A stretch of 64,000 nucleotides of DNA from Janthinobacterium sp051380875 (GTDB lineage: Bacteria; Pseudomonadota; Gammaproteobacteria; Burkholderiales; Burkholderiaceae_D): contig NZ_JBNYXW010000010.1 in the NCBI RefSeq assembly GCF_051380875.1, positions 186,001 to 250,000 on the forward strand, written 5' to 3'. A program made the translations under genes and the position numbers. The notes beneath the pieces are model-generated. The model was not told the DNA's origin. It did no database searches and worked only from the letters and a program-made list of their open reading frames with translations. The number at the start of each line of letters is the position of its first letter. Within the stretch, counting starts at the first letter, position 1. This document shows, one piece after another, positions 34,230 to 42,835 of the stretch.

Positions 34230-34506
34230 GCCTCAATTATAGGCGCAGGCACGTATTTATCCTGTATGAGATTTGTCGCGACCGCAAAACGGGCACCGTG
34301 TCGCTGAAGCTGAGCCAGCTCATCCTGGCGATGGCAGCCAACACGGATATCGTGTATGCCGACTACCCAGCGGCCACCAGTTGCCCGCCAAAGCCCATGC
34401 TTTATCAATTTTCTGGGCCGGCAACTGCAAGCTGAACTCCCCCAAGGAAGATAAATCAGCTTAGACTATAATATTGCGATATGGCAATATTATGAGGGAG
34501 TAAGTT
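34230..34506. promoter_or_regulatory. Intergenic region upstream of motA
   Basis: 277 bases. The first half (34260-34435) keeps an open frame with sense on the plus strand (GTVSLKLSQLILAMAANTD) that I do not recognise; it may be a gene remnant. The end is AT-rich and carries the motA promoter and a palindrome, annotated separately. Confidence 0.5.
34467..34493 (+). promoter_or_regulatory. TATAAT box inside a 10-bp palindrome before motA
   Basis: The sequence ATAATATTGC (34468-34477), spacer GATATG, GCAATATTAT (34484-34493) is a perfect inverted repeat. It includes a perfect -10 hexamer TATAAT (34467-34472). A repressor bound here would block the promoter. No -35 consensus is spaced correctly. 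GAGGGAG then TAAGTTT leads to the TTG start of motA. Confidence 0.55.
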
Positions 34507-35370
34507 TTGCTAGTCATACTCGGATTTATCGTCGTCCTGTTTTCCGTCTTTGGCGGCTTTGCCTTGCAAGGCGGCCATCTGGCGGCCCTGTTCCAGCCGC
34601 TGGAGCTGCTGATGATCGGCGGCGCCGCGCTGGGCACCTTCTTTGTCGGCAATGACGCCAAGGCCATCCGCGCCACGTTCGCCGCCCTGCCCACGCTGTT
34701 CCACGGCTCGCAATACACCAAGGCGCGCTATATGGAACTGATGGGCCTGATGTATGAAATTCTCAGCAAGATCCGCAAGGAAGGCTTGATGTCGGTCGAG
34801 GATGATATCGACGACCCCTACCGCAGCGCCACCTTCGTGAAATACCCGTACACGCTGGGCGACGAGCACATCCTGGAATTCATCACCGATTACCTGCGCT
34901 TGATGGTGTCGGGCAATATGGATGCCTACCAGATCGAAAACCTGATGGATAACGAGATCGAAACTTACCACGAAGATGCGGAAATGCCGATCCAGACGAT
35001 TTCGCAGCTGGCCGACGCCATGCCCGCCTTCGGCATCGTGGCCGCCGTGATGGGCGTAGTGCACACCATGGCTTCCGTCGGTTTGCCGCCGGCCGAGCTG
35101 GGCGTGCTGATCGCGCAGGCGCTGGTGGGCACCTTCATCGGCATCTTGCTGGCGTATGGCTTCATCGCGCCGCTGGCCAGTTTGCTGCGCCGCAAGCACC
35201 ATGAAACGGCGAAGATGTACCAGTGCGTCAAAGTGACCTTGCTGGCCAGCCTGAATGGCTATGCACCGGCGCTGGCCGTGGAGTTCGGCCGCAAGGTGAT
35301 TTCCGCCACGGAACGCCCATCGTTCAGCGAACTGGAAAACCACGTGCGCCAGGTGCGCACGAAGAACTAG
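34507..35370 (+). CDS. motA: Flagellar motor stator protein MotA, no motB next to it
   Basis: 287 residues, starting at TTG 34507 after GAGGGAG. Four membrane helices, with the family sequence LVILGFIVVLFSVFGGFALQGG, the cytoplasmic loop QYTKARYMELMGLMYEIL and the conserved AMPAFGIVAAVMGVVHTMASVG (proton path proline) and YGFIAPLASLL. It is close in sequence to E. coli MotA. MotA normally needs MotB from the next gene, but the following gene is on the other strand and is DUF4153. It is therefore an orphan stator subunit or pairs with a MotB encoded elsewhere. Confidence 0.93.
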   Translation: MLVILGFIVVLFSVFGGFALQGGHLAALFQPLELLMIGGAALGTFFVGNDAKAIRATFAALPTLFHGSQYTKARYMELMGLMYEILSKIRKEGLMSVEDDIDDPYRSATFVKYPYTLGDEHILEFITDYLRLMVSGNMDAYQIENLMDNEIETYHEDAEMPIQTISQLADAMPAFGIVAAVMGVVHTMASVGLPPAELGVLIAQALVGTFIGILLAYGFIAPLASLLRRKHHETAKMYQCVKVTLLASLNGYAPALAVEFGRKVISATERPSFSELENHVRQVRTKN

Positions 35371-35374
35371 CAGC

Positions 35375-37231
35375 TTATGGAGTCGAGGTCGGGGTCGGCG
35401 CCGTTTCTTCCGGGCAGCTGACCTCTTCCTCTTCATTGTATAAATTCATCGGCACGCGCTGGCCGTCCACTTCCAGTTCGCGCACTTTCGGCGGCACCAG
35501 CTGGAACTGCCCTGCCTGCAGCTTCTCGCGCAGCGGCTTGCAGCGCAGGGCATCGGTGGGGATTTGCCCCCGCGCATACCAGCTGCCGCCGGCCTTTTCC
35601 GCCAGCAAGACGGAGGTGGCGCGCGGATCGCTACTGATCAGCAATACTTCCTGCTTGCCATCGCCATCGAAATCGAGCAGATACGCGTCGCACTGCTGCC
35701 CTGCCCGCTTCAAGCAGGCGGGCAGGCGCCAGGCCGGCCCAACCTGCGTCCAGTCCTGGCGCACAAAGCTGTCCGGCAATTTCGCCGTCGCCGGGCGCAG
35801 GGTCAGGTTGATCGATACGTCGCTCAGCGCGCCCGTCTCGTCGAGGCGGTTCTGGCGCTTGAGCATGGCCGTGGCGCGGGCACGCACAACGGCAGCGTCC
35901 GGCCCCGTCGTGCGCTTGGCTAATTCCTGCAGGGCCGCCTGGCCGTAGCGGGCGCCCTCGAAGCGCAAATATTCGAAATCGAACTTGTCCACGCTGACCT
36001 TGCCGCCGTCCAGGCGCGCCATCTGGCTGGCCACGGAGATGCGCGCCGGGTCCGCCAGCGGCGAAAACAGCGCCAACAGCACCAGCAAGGTGACAAAGGC
36101 GGTAGCCACATTGACGTTGGCGATCAGGTGCAGCCAGTCGCCATACTTGCCAGCCGCCCAGGCATAGCCGACGGCGTAGCAAGTGGCGATCAAGAGGCAG
36201 GCGGCAGCGATCAGGCGGTCGGCCGTCCAGCCATGCGACATCACGCGCAGGGTCAGCGCATAAATGGCGATGCCCACTACCCACGGCAGCAGCAAACAGG
36301 CCAGGCGCGTGCCCAGGCGGATGCCGCGCGCCACGCCATGGCCCACTTCGCCATTCTGGAAGGCGGCATTGATCAGCACCACCAGCACGCCGGCCATGCC
36401 CAGCAGCACGGAAGCGGCATGGCGCGTGGCCCACAGCCGCTCGAAGCCGATGAAAGGCAGGGTCAACAGGAAACCAGAAACCAGCACGGCGGCGATCGGC
36501 ATCAGCCACGACAGCAGCACCAGCAGCAGGGTGCGGATGCCGCGCACGATGGACGGGCGCACGTCGGTAATGTGGATGGCAAACGAGAACGCGAAGCAAA
36601 TGACGGGAATCACGAACCAGGCCTGGCTCAGCAGTTTTTTCAAAAAGGTCAGCTTGATCAGCAAGAACAGTTGCCCGCCCAGCCACAGCACCAGCCACAG
36701 GCCCAGCACGAACAGCAGGGAAAACAGCAGCTGGATGCCCAGCTTCCAGGCGATTTCAAAATACGTGGGGTAGCGGGCGATGCGCTGGCCATCCTGGGCG
36801 CTGGCCAGCACCAGCGCGTGGGCGATATACAAGCCCACCACGCTGAAACCGAACAGCTGGGCCGAAATGACGCGCAGGGGCGCACCGGGTTTATAGTTAC
36901 CCCAGATCACGTGTTCGGCGCCGCGCGCCACGTCGTGCCAGGCCAGCACGGCCATCACGGCAGCCGCACCCGCCATCCACAGCGCGATGCGCCTGAGCGG
37001 CATGTGGCCCAGGCTGGACACGAGCAAGATGGGCAACAGCAAGCTGATCAGCATCAGGGGACCCAGCAGGTACGCTTCCGTGGCGGGCCAAACCTTGTCT
37101 TGCGCCGAGCTGTACAGCCAGTACAGCAGCAAGCCCTGCAGCAGGCCCGTCACCAGGCGCGTCGCCGCAATGCGCGGCGCCACCACCGGATCGAGCAAAG
37201 CCATGTTTTTTCCAGCGGCATCGTGCTGCAT
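35375..37231 (-). CDS. DUF4153 polytopic membrane protein
   Basis: 618 residues from ATG 37231 (AAGGA seven bases upstream); an ATG two codons earlier is also usable. About eleven hydrophobic helices fill residues 30-390. The C-terminal part is soluble: SVDKFDFEYLRFEGARYGQ, a DAYLLDFDGDGKQEVLLI strand with a calcium-binding-like DFDGDG pattern, then an acidic EEEEVSCPEE end. The reaction is unknown. It converges with motA, whose stop is 5 bases away. Confidence 0.85.
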   Translation of the reverse strand: MQHDAAGKNMALLDPVVAPRIAATRLVTGLLQGLLLYWLYSSAQDKVWPATEAYLLGPLMLISLLLPILLVSSLGHMPLRRIALWMAGAAAVMAVLAWHDVARGAEHVIWGNYKPGAPLRVISAQLFGFSVVGLYIAHALVLASAQDGQRIARYPTYFEIAWKLGIQLLFSLLFVLGLWLVLWLGGQLFLLIKLTFLKKLLSQAWFVIPVICFAFSFAIHITDVRPSIVRGIRTLLLVLLSWLMPIAAVLVSGFLLTLPFIGFERLWATRHAASVLLGMAGVLVVLINAAFQNGEVGHGVARGIRLGTRLACLLLPWVVGIAIYALTLRVMSHGWTADRLIAAACLLIATCYAVGYAWAAGKYGDWLHLIANVNVATAFVTLLVLLALFSPLADPARISVASQMARLDGGKVSVDKFDFEYLRFEGARYGQAALQELAKRTTGPDAAVVRARATAMLKRQNRLDETGALSDVSINLTLRPATAKLPDSFVRQDWTQVGPAWRLPACLKRAGQQCDAYLLDFDGDGKQEVLLISSDPRATSVLLAEKAGGSWYARGQIPTDALRCKPLREKLQAGQFQLVPPKVRELEVDGQRVPMNLYNEEEEVSCPEETAPTPTSTP

Positions 37232-37674
37232 CGTCATTCCTTTAGAGTGTTTCATTGCCGTCCATTGCTGGGCGGCATACACGCGCATTATTGCATTTCG
37301 TTATCGTCATCTCAACAACGATTCGTGCGGGTGCCCTGCCCGCGTACCCTCCGCATCGCGGACTGGCGCGGCGGCTGGAGCGGAGGGCGATGGCGCGACC
37401 GTTGCGGGGGGGGCGATGTGGACAATGATGTGGACGATTATGCGGACAAATAAGCTGCCGTCATGGCCGTTGCTGGTGGGCATGGGTGCTGGGCATGGGT
37501 ACTGCGCAGGGCGCAGAACTGGCGTGCGGCGATTTCCTGGCCAAGCTGGGCAAGAAGCCCGCGCATTTCGGCTGCCAGAGTTGCCAGAGTTGCCAGAAAT
37601 ATGGGGCGGCGCAGCCTGAAATCGACCGCTTTTCGTCAACATTGATGCCTACGCGCAAGACCCCTGACATGAAA
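37232..37674. pseudogene. Region with a frameshifted small secreted-protein remnant
   Basis: In the stretch 37441-37630, plus strand, one frame reads KLPSWPLLVGMG and then, after removing one copy of a 13-base imperfect tandem duplication (37478-37490 and 37491-37503), continues TAQGAELACGDFLAKLGKKPAHFGCQSC. This looks like a signal peptide followed by a mature domain whose CGDFLAKLGKKPAHF core resembles small secreted DUF4952-like proteins. A nine-base unit (TGCCAGAGT) is then repeated. The gene appears broken and lacks a proper end. The rest of the 440 bases shows no gene. Confidence 0.4.
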
Positions 37675-37706
37675 AAAACCGCCTGTGCATGGCAGCAGGC
37701 GGTTTT
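37675..37706. terminator. Bidirectional intrinsic terminator
   Basis: AAAACCGCCTG (37675-37685) and CAGGCGGTTTT (37696-37706) with a ten-base loop; T-runs on both strands. It closes the PEP-CTERM gene on the minus strand and may end transcripts from the degraded region. Confidence 0.85.
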
Positions 37707-37726
37707 GAGGTGGGACAGAAGCTGGT

Positions 37727-38374
37727 TTACTTGGCGGCCTTGCGGCGGCGCATGAAACCCATCAGGCCCAGGCCAGCTAACAGCATGGCGTAGGTTTCCG
37801 GCTCCGGCACGGCAGCCATCACGGCCACGTTATCGATCACGGCGCCCGAATAATTATCATACGGCGTGCCGACCTTGGCGGCGCTGACAAACGACAGGCT
37901 CGCCAGGCCGGTGGAGGCGGCCGTGAAGCTCAGGGTGTGGCCATACAAGGTGTTCGAGGCGGCATCCGTCGAGTAGAAATCACCTAGCACGCCACCAAAG
38001 TTGACTGCCACGCCCTGGCCAGCCGGAGCGTTCGAATTGCGCGCCATGTCAAAACTCAAATTGTAGGTGTGGCCGGCAACGACATTGAAACTTTGTGACA
38101 AGGAACCAGGACCTGGCGTGCCCAGCATGTCGATGCTGTAGCCATCGATGGCGTTGTAGGCATTGCGGATCAGGTCGACCGAGGTGGCACCCACAGTCCA
38201 GCCCGTGATGTCCGGCGAACCGCCATTGACGACTTGATAGCCGCTGGCAAACGTGGAACCCGCTGCGATGGACTCGAAGTCACCATTCGTGATCAGGTTG
38301 ACGGGGCTGGCGCTGGCGCTGCCTGCAGCCAACAGGGCAAGGACGGCGGCGATGGTGGTGGTGGTGGTTTTCAT
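37727..38374 (-). CDS. Secreted PEP-CTERM protein with a DUF642-like domain
   Basis: 215 residues from ATG 38374 (AAGGAAG ribosome site). Signal peptide TTTTTIAAVLALLAAGSASA. The mature domain NLITNGDFESIAAGS, GWTVGATSVDLIRN, PGSLSQSFNVVAGHTYNLSFDMARN and LASLSFVSAAKVG fits the DUF642/choice-of-anchor C beta-sandwich. The C-terminus PEPETYAMLLAGLGLMGFMRRRK is a textbook PEP-CTERM signal. It would be sorted by an exosortase and could bind polysaccharide outside the cell. It is not related to the tandem pair at 15-17 kb. Confidence 0.9.
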   Translation of the reverse strand: MKTTTTTIAAVLALLAAGSASASPVNLITNGDFESIAAGSTFASGYQVVNGGSPDITGWTVGATSVDLIRNAYNAIDGYSIDMLGTPGPGSLSQSFNVVAGHTYNLSFDMARNSNAPAGQGVAVNFGGVLGDFYSTDAASNTLYGHTLSFTAASTGLASLSFVSAAKVGTPYDNYSGAVIDNVAVMAAVPEPETYAMLLAGLGLMGFMRRRKAAK

Positions 38375-38497
38375 GTTTTGTCTTCCTTGTCTTGTTAGCA
38401 TCAAAGTTACCTTAAATGAATCATATAGCAGCCTCAATGAAACGCAAAGAACTTTCTAAAAAAATATTTAACATGGACAATATGTAACGACTTTCTG

Positions 38498-38512
38498 TGG
38501 CAGAACCTGCCA
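38498..38512. repeat. Short perfect inverted repeat TGGCAG-AAC-CTGCCA
   Basis: Six-base arms with three-base spacer, 124 bases upstream of the PEP-CTERM start and next to the terminator. It could be an operator; no regulator is identified. Confidence 0.3.
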
Positions 38513-38513
38513 T

Positions 38514-38547
38514 AAAAAACCACGGCGGCCAGGGCGTGCCGTGGTTT
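38514..38547 (-). terminator. Intrinsic terminator upstream of the PEP-CTERM gene
   Basis: Arms AAACCACGGC (38517-38526) and GCCGTGGTTT (38538-38547); on the minus strand it ends in six T. It insulates the PEP-CTERM gene from rraA transcription together with the hairpin at 38646. Confidence 0.7.
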
Positions 38548-38645
38548 CCACTGAACGAGGATGCCGCTCCCCTGCCCACTTTCCCGCTTTCCAGCACTGC
38601 CTTTTTTATGCAACCCTCCGGCGGCCCCGGAATTGTCATCTTCCA

Positions 38646-38669
38646 AAAAAACGCGCCGGACGGCGCGTT
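38646..38669 (-). terminator. Intrinsic terminator after rraA
   Basis: AACGCGCC and GGCGCGTT stem followed by seven T on the minus strand, 22 bases beyond the rraA stop. Confidence 0.85.
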
Positions 38670-38690
38670 CAGAAAAGAAAGGTGATGGCC

Positions 38691-39185
38691 TTAATCGAGT
38701 TCCCGGCCCGCCACCAGGATGCCGTCCGCATCGGCATACACCCAGTCGCCCGGCTGTACGGCCACGCCGCTGATTTCCACGCGCACGTCGCGCTGGCCCG
38801 TGCCCTCCTTGTTGCTCTTGCGCGGATGCGTGGCCAGGGCGCGCACGCCGATGTGGCAAACATTGATTTCCTCGCTATCGCGGATGCAGCCGTGGACCAC
38901 GATGCCGGACCAGCCATTGCTTTCAGCCAGCACGCCCAGCTGGCCGCCCACCAGTGCGCGGCGCAGGCTACCGCCGCCGTCGATCACCAGCACATGGCCC
39001 TGGCCCGGCGTTTCCAGGGTGCTGCGCACCAGGGCGTTGTCTTCAAACACTTGCAAGGTGGTGGCTGGGCCGCTGAAACGCACGCGCTGGCCAAAGGCGC
39101 GGTAGACGGGCGGCAACACTGCCAGGGTGCCAGCGTCCAGCATGGACGCATGGTTGTCGCACAGATCGGTGGTGGCAAAAGTCAT
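38691..39185 (-). CDS. rraA: RraA family protein (RNase E regulator or HMG/CHA aldolase)
   Basis: 164 residues from ATG 39185 (GGAGCGAG). Full-length match to RraA: TTDLCDNH, the glycine loop VLVIDGGGSLRRALVGGQLG and YADADGILV. Unlike E. coli RraA it keeps the adjacent Arg-Asp (GCIRDSEEI) used by 4-hydroxy-4-methyl-2-oxoglutarate/4-carboxy-4-hydroxy-2-oxoadipate aldolases. It may act as an aldolase rather than as an RNase E inhibitor. The gene lies 44 bases after the MFS gene on the same strand, so an operon is likely. Confidence 0.85.
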   Translation of the reverse strand: MTFATTDLCDNHASMLDAGTLAVLPPVYRAFGQRVRFSGPATTLQVFEDNALVRSTLETPGQGHVLVIDGGGSLRRALVGGQLGVLAESNGWSGIVVHGCIRDSEEINVCHIGVRALATHPRKSNKEGTGQRDVRVEISGVAVQPGDWVYADADGILVAGRELD

Positions 39186-39229
39186 GCTCGCTCCAGGAAA
39201 TGAATAAATAGTATCAAATGGCAACGATT

Positions 39230-40480
39230 CTATGCCTTTTGCAGCGCTGCGGCACGCGTTTTACCGCCCACGCCCACGGCCGTGGCGATCGCCAGCGCCT
39301 GGAACACGCCGATGAAGACGAACAGCAGGGCCGGATGGTCGCCATCCATCAGCGCACCAAAGAACAGGGGGCCGACGGCCAGGCCGCTGTCGAGGCCCGA
39401 ATACACGACGCCATACACGCGCCCGGTGGCATTCTTCGGCGCCGCCGCGCGTATCATCAGGTCGCGCGACGGCCCTGCCACGCCCGAAGTCAGGCCGATG
39501 GCGCCCATCAGCACCACGGCGCCCCAGGCCGGCACGACGGCCATCGCCAGCAGCACGGCCAGCAGTGCGGCGGCGGAAAAGGCGATCGCCACGTTGCGGT
39601 CTGGCTGCTTGCTGCGCGCGCCGACCACGCCGCCAGCCAGCATGCCCGCGGCCGAGGCCAGCATGTAGGCCGTGTAGGCGCTGGTGGCCAGTGCCAGGCT
39701 CATGCCATACAGTTTGACCAGGGCCACGCTGGCGAAACTCTGGATACCGCCCAGGGCAATGGCGGTAATGAAGAAGAAGGCAAAACACATCCACACGGCC
39801 GGCAGGCGTAAAAAGTCCAGCGTGCCTTCGCCGCCGTCCGGCGCGCCCGGCGCGGCCTGCTTCAGCGGCTCGGGACGGATGGCATGGCGGTTCAGGAACA
39901 GGATCAGCAGCGCGCCGAAGGGCAGCACGGCCGCGCACTGCAGGGCCACGCGCCAATCGTAGTGGGTGGCAACCCAGGTCATGAACAGGGGCGCCAGGGC
40001 CCAGCCGATATTGCCGCTGATGCCATGCACGGAAAAGCCGTAGGCCACGCGCGCCGCCGAGACACGCTGGTTAAGGATGGTGTAATCGGCGGGATGGAAC
40101 ACGCTGTTGCCCATGCCGGCCAGCATGGCGCCCAGCATCAGCGCCGTATAACTGTGGGCATGGGCCAGCGCCAGCGCCGAGATGCCCAACAGAAAGATGC
40201 CCGAGAACAGGACGGCACGCGCGCCGAAGCGGTCGACAACAAAGCCGGCCAGCGCCTGCCCCACGCCGGAAATGATGAAAAACACCGTCATCAGCAAGCC
40301 CAGTTCCGCATACGACAGGTCAAACGCGGGTTTCAGCCAGACGAACAGGGCCGCCAGGATCAAATGGTAGAAATGCGACACGCCATGTGCCAGGCCCACC
40401 AGGGCGATGACGCGGGCATCGCTGCGCAGGGTAGTCGGCAACTGCGGTGGCAGATACGCGGGGGAGTTAGTTGTTATCAT
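39230..40480 (-). CDS. MFS transporter (Fsr-like)
   Basis: 416 residues from ATG 40480 behind AGGGTATG. Twelve predicted helices. Motif A-like GFVVDRFGARAVLFSG after helix 2, HADYTILN, and GISGNIGWALAPLF in the middle. GVSHFYHLILAALFVWLKPAF resembles fosmidomycin-resistance type exporters. The substrate is unknown. It is divergent from an AraC-family regulator 100 bases away, so regulation by that protein is likely, and it is followed by rraA. Confidence 0.85.
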   Translation of the reverse strand: MITTNSPAYLPPQLPTTLRSDARVIALVGLAHGVSHFYHLILAALFVWLKPAFDLSYAELGLLMTVFFIISGVGQALAGFVVDRFGARAVLFSGIFLLGISALALAHAHSYTALMLGAMLAGMGNSVFHPADYTILNQRVSAARVAYGFSVHGISGNIGWALAPLFMTWVATHYDWRVALQCAAVLPFGALLILFLNRHAIRPEPLKQAAPGAPDGGEGTLDFLRLPAVWMCFAFFFITAIALGGIQSFASVALVKLYGMSLALATSAYTAYMLASAAGMLAGGVVGARSKQPDRNVAIAFSAAALLAVLLAMAVVPAWGAVVLMGAIGLTSGVAGPSRDLMIRAAAPKNATGRVYGVVYSGLDSGLAVGPLFFGALMDGDHPALLFVFIGVFQALAIATAVGVGGKTRAAALQKA

Positions 40481-40580
40481 GTCATACCCTGTCTTATACT
40501 GGTGAAGCTCAAGTGTATGAAAAATATCATCGCCTGTTTTCCGACAGAACGACATAATTTATCGAATTAAGGCCAAGCTG
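40481..40580. promoter_or_regulatory. Shared divergent promoter region of the MFS and AraC genes
   Basis: 100 bases between divergent starts, AT-rich (around 40500-40565). AAGG before GCCAAGCTG and ATG serves the AraC gene; AGGG serves the MFS gene. It is the expected operator site of the regulator, but I see no clear direct repeat pair. Confidence 0.5.
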
Positions 40581-41381
40581 ATGGGTGTACCGATCTTCCG
40601 CCATACCCGCATGTGTCCGCCACGGGAAGCGCCCAGCGCGAGCATTCCCGTGACCATGGTCGCGCGCGACCTGCAAGCCGATGAATTTCTATTGCCGCAC
40701 AGCCACCCCTGGGGCCAGGTGACCATGGCGCTGGAAGGCGTGCTGCGCATCACCGCCAACAACAGCAGCTGGGTGCTGCCGCCCATGCGCGCCATCTGGA
40801 TCGCGCCCAACGTGGAGCATGCCGTCACGATACTGGAAAAAACCCGTTTGCGCCCCCTGTGCATCCATGCCGCGCGCGCGCCGTTCACGGGCCGTGACTG
40901 CAAGGTGCTGGAAGTATCAAGCCTGATGCGCCAGCTCATCATGGCGCTGGAGCAACTCGATCCAGGCCAGGAACCGGCGCGCGAAGCCCTGCTGGCCGAG
41001 CTGATACTCGATGAATTGACACGCTCGGCCACGCGCCCCATCCGCGTTCCCCTGCCTGCCGACAAGCGGCTGAAGAGCCTGTGCGACAGCCTGATCGACA
41101 AGCCTGGCTCGAACCTGACGCTGGAACACTGGGCGCAGGTGGCCGGCGCCTCGGAGCGGACCCTGGCGCGGCTATTCGAACGGGAGTTGGGCATGAGTTT
41201 TGGCCAGTGGCGCCAGCAGGTGCGCCTGGCGCATGCGGCGCCCATGATCGCGCGCGGCGTGCCCCTGTGGCAAGTGGCCGAAGAACTGGGCTATGCCAGC
41301 CAGTCGGCCTTTTCGGCCATGTTCAAGAAGACTTTCGGCAATTCGCCGTCGGCGTTTTTTGCACAGGGCGGGCGCGCCTAA
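40581..41381 (+). CDS. AraC/XylS family transcription regulator (NimR-like)
   Basis: 266 residues. N-terminal cupin sensor (about 30-115: FLLPHSHPWGQVTMALEGVLRI), then a C-terminal pair of helix-turn-helix motifs: LTLEHWAQVAGASERTLARLFERELG and the second with PLWQVAEELGYASQSAFSAMFKKTFG. The layout, an AraC gene divergent from an efflux-type MFS gene, matches the E. coli nimR/nimT pair. It probably activates or represses the MFS-rraA operon in response to a small molecule. Confidence 0.92.
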   Translation: MGVPIFRHTRMCPPREAPSASIPVTMVARDLQADEFLLPHSHPWGQVTMALEGVLRITANNSSWVLPPMRAIWIAPNVEHAVTILEKTRLRPLCIHAARAPFTGRDCKVLEVSSLMRQLIMALEQLDPGQEPAREALLAELILDELTRSATRPIRVPLPADKRLKSLCDSLIDKPGSNLTLEHWAQVAGASERTLARLFERELGMSFGQWRQQVRLAHAAPMIARGVPLWQVAEELGYASQSAFSAMFKKTFGNSPSAFFAQGGRA

Positions 41382-41395
41382 AAAGGCACCGGTAC

Positions 41396-41435
41396 AGCGC
41401 TCAGGGCGAGGCGGTGCAACGCAGCCATGGGCGCT
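41396..41435. repeat. Dispersed palindromic repeat, family B, short copy
   Basis: GCGCTCAGGGCGAGGCG followed by CAACGCAGCCATGGGCGC shares both arms of the 33080-33170 element but lacks its central hairpin. It sits between the AraC stop (41381) and the fliD stop (41450), where it may end both transcripts. A third partial match (GCGCTCAGGGCG) lies at 42918-42929 upstream of fliD. Confidence 0.45.
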
Positions 41436-41449
41436 TTATCGGCGCGCCT

Positions 41450-42835
41450 TCAGGCCATGAAGTCGAAGAGGGAGTTCTTGCCCGTATAACCGGGCAAGGC
41501 CGAGTTCGTTCCCGTCTCTTCCTGCGCCGAATACGCCTTTACCAGCGCCTGCGCCTGCGCCGTCAGCGCCTTGGCCAGCACGGCTTTCTTGTTGCTGAGG
41601 GTGGTGATGTCCTTACCGACCGATTGCACTTCCTTGCCGATGATGCTCGTTTCGCCCGTCAGCGTGCCAATCTTGCTGGAGAACTGGTCGGCCACGCCCT
41701 TGCCGTTATTCGTAAACAGCTTGCTGACGGCATCCGGATCGGCATCGATGGCGGCCTTGAGTTTTTTTTCGTCCAGCACCAGCTCGCCGCTCTTGCCCAG
41801 GGTCACGCCGGCGCTGGCCAGTATGGAGGACGGCACGCCCGTGCTGGCCGTGCGCAGCACTTGCCCCATCTGCGAACGCACCTGCCCCAGGGCCGTGTCG
41901 TATTTCAAGTCGCCGTCCTGCAAGCTCTGCAGCTTGCTGTTGAGCTCATTGTAAGCCGTGACGAAGCTGGCCACGTTGCTGGCGATCTGGCTGCTGTCCT
42001 TGGCGATGACGAGATTGGTCGTGCCCGTGCTCTTCAATTCGACGGTGGCGCCTTCGATGGCCGTCGCCAGGGTATTCGTGGCGCTCTTGACATCCTTGCC
42101 ATCGATGGTCAAGAGCGCGTCTTGCGCGGCCGCTGCCTGCTGCATGCCCTTGCTTGAGCCGGGCGCATACGTCAGCAAGTTGCTGATGGCGGCGTCGCCC
42201 GTCACGCTGATGCGCATGCTGCTGTCGGCGCCAGTCTTGCCGTTCAGCGACAGCGTATAACCATCGGTGCCCTTGACCACGCTGGCATCGACGCCTGCCT
42301 GCTTCAGCGCGGTGGCGATACCGTCGAGGCTATTGTTGCTGCTGTCGATGGTCAGCGAAATGACCTTGCCGCTGCCGGGCGTAAATTGCTTGCCGTCGGC
42401 CGTGCCCACTTCGATCTTGATCTGGGCTGGCGCGCCCGTGCCGATCGCCGTGCTCGACGACTTCTGCGCCCCGCTGAGCAAGGCCTGCCCTTGCGCCAGC
42501 TGCGTGACGTTCATCGCGTAGCTGCCGCTGGCGGCCTTGTCGGTGGTAGTGGCGCTGACGACATCCTTGGTACTCGATGTGGCAGACGTGGACAGGCCGC
42601 TGCCGGCCATGTTCTTGGCCACGGCCTGGAACTTTGCCAGCGCCGATTGCAGCTGGCCCAGGCCGGAGAACTTGGCCTGGTCGCGCACCAGGCTGGCGTT
42701 GAGCTTGACCACACCCGTGTTCTGCGACTGCATCTGGCGCTCGACCTTGGCATACACGTCGGCCGAAATATTGCCCTGCGTGGTCTGCTGCGTGGTGTTG
42801 GCATAGGCCAGGCTATTGATGGTCGAATTAAACAT
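41450..42835 (-). CDS. fliD: Flagellar hook-associated protein 2, filament cap (FliD)
   Basis: 461 residues. The N-terminal D0 coil reads ISADVYAKVERQMQSQNTGV, and FSGLGQLQSALAKFQAVAKN is the start typical of FliD. Domains DNG-type follow (SYAMNVTQLAQGQALLSGAQ, LTIDSSNNSLDGIATALKQAGV), and the C-terminal helix carries SIIGKEVQSVGKDITTLSNKKAVLAK. FliD caps the growing filament and helps flagellin fold. It has no signal peptide, as expected for type III export. It lies alone, apart from other flagellar genes, with a PilZ gene upstream. Confidence 0.88.
   Translation of the reverse strand: MFNSTINSLAYANTTQQTTQGNISADVYAKVERQMQSQNTGVVKLNASLVRDQAKFSGLGQLQSALAKFQAVAKNMAGSGLSTSATSSTKDVVSATTTDKAASGSYAMNVTQLAQGQALLSGAQKSSSTAIGTGAPAQIKIEVGTADGKQFTPGSGKVISLTIDSSNNSLDGIATALKQAGVDASVVKGTDGYTLSLNGKTGADSSMRISVTGDAAISNLLTYAPGSSKGMQQAAAAQDALLTIDGKDVKSATNTLATAIEGATVELKSTGTTNLVIAKDSSQIASNVASFVTAYNELNSKLQSLQDGDLKYDTALGQVRSQMGQVLRTASTGVPSSILASAGVTLGKSGELVLDEKKLKAAIDADPDAVSKLFTNNGKGVADQFSSKIGTLTGETSIIGKEVQSVGKDITTLSNKKAVLAKALTAQAQALVKAYSAQEETGTNSALPGYTGKNSLFDFMA

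Noticed and set aside
34214..34435. 73-codon frame in the motA upstream region (GTVSLKLSQLILAMAANTD)
   Set aside because: No recognised family, no ribosome site; at best a remnant and covered as such.
36128..37453. 441-codon plus-strand frame opposite the DUF4153 gene
   Set aside because: Gln/His/Arg-rich antisense shadow.
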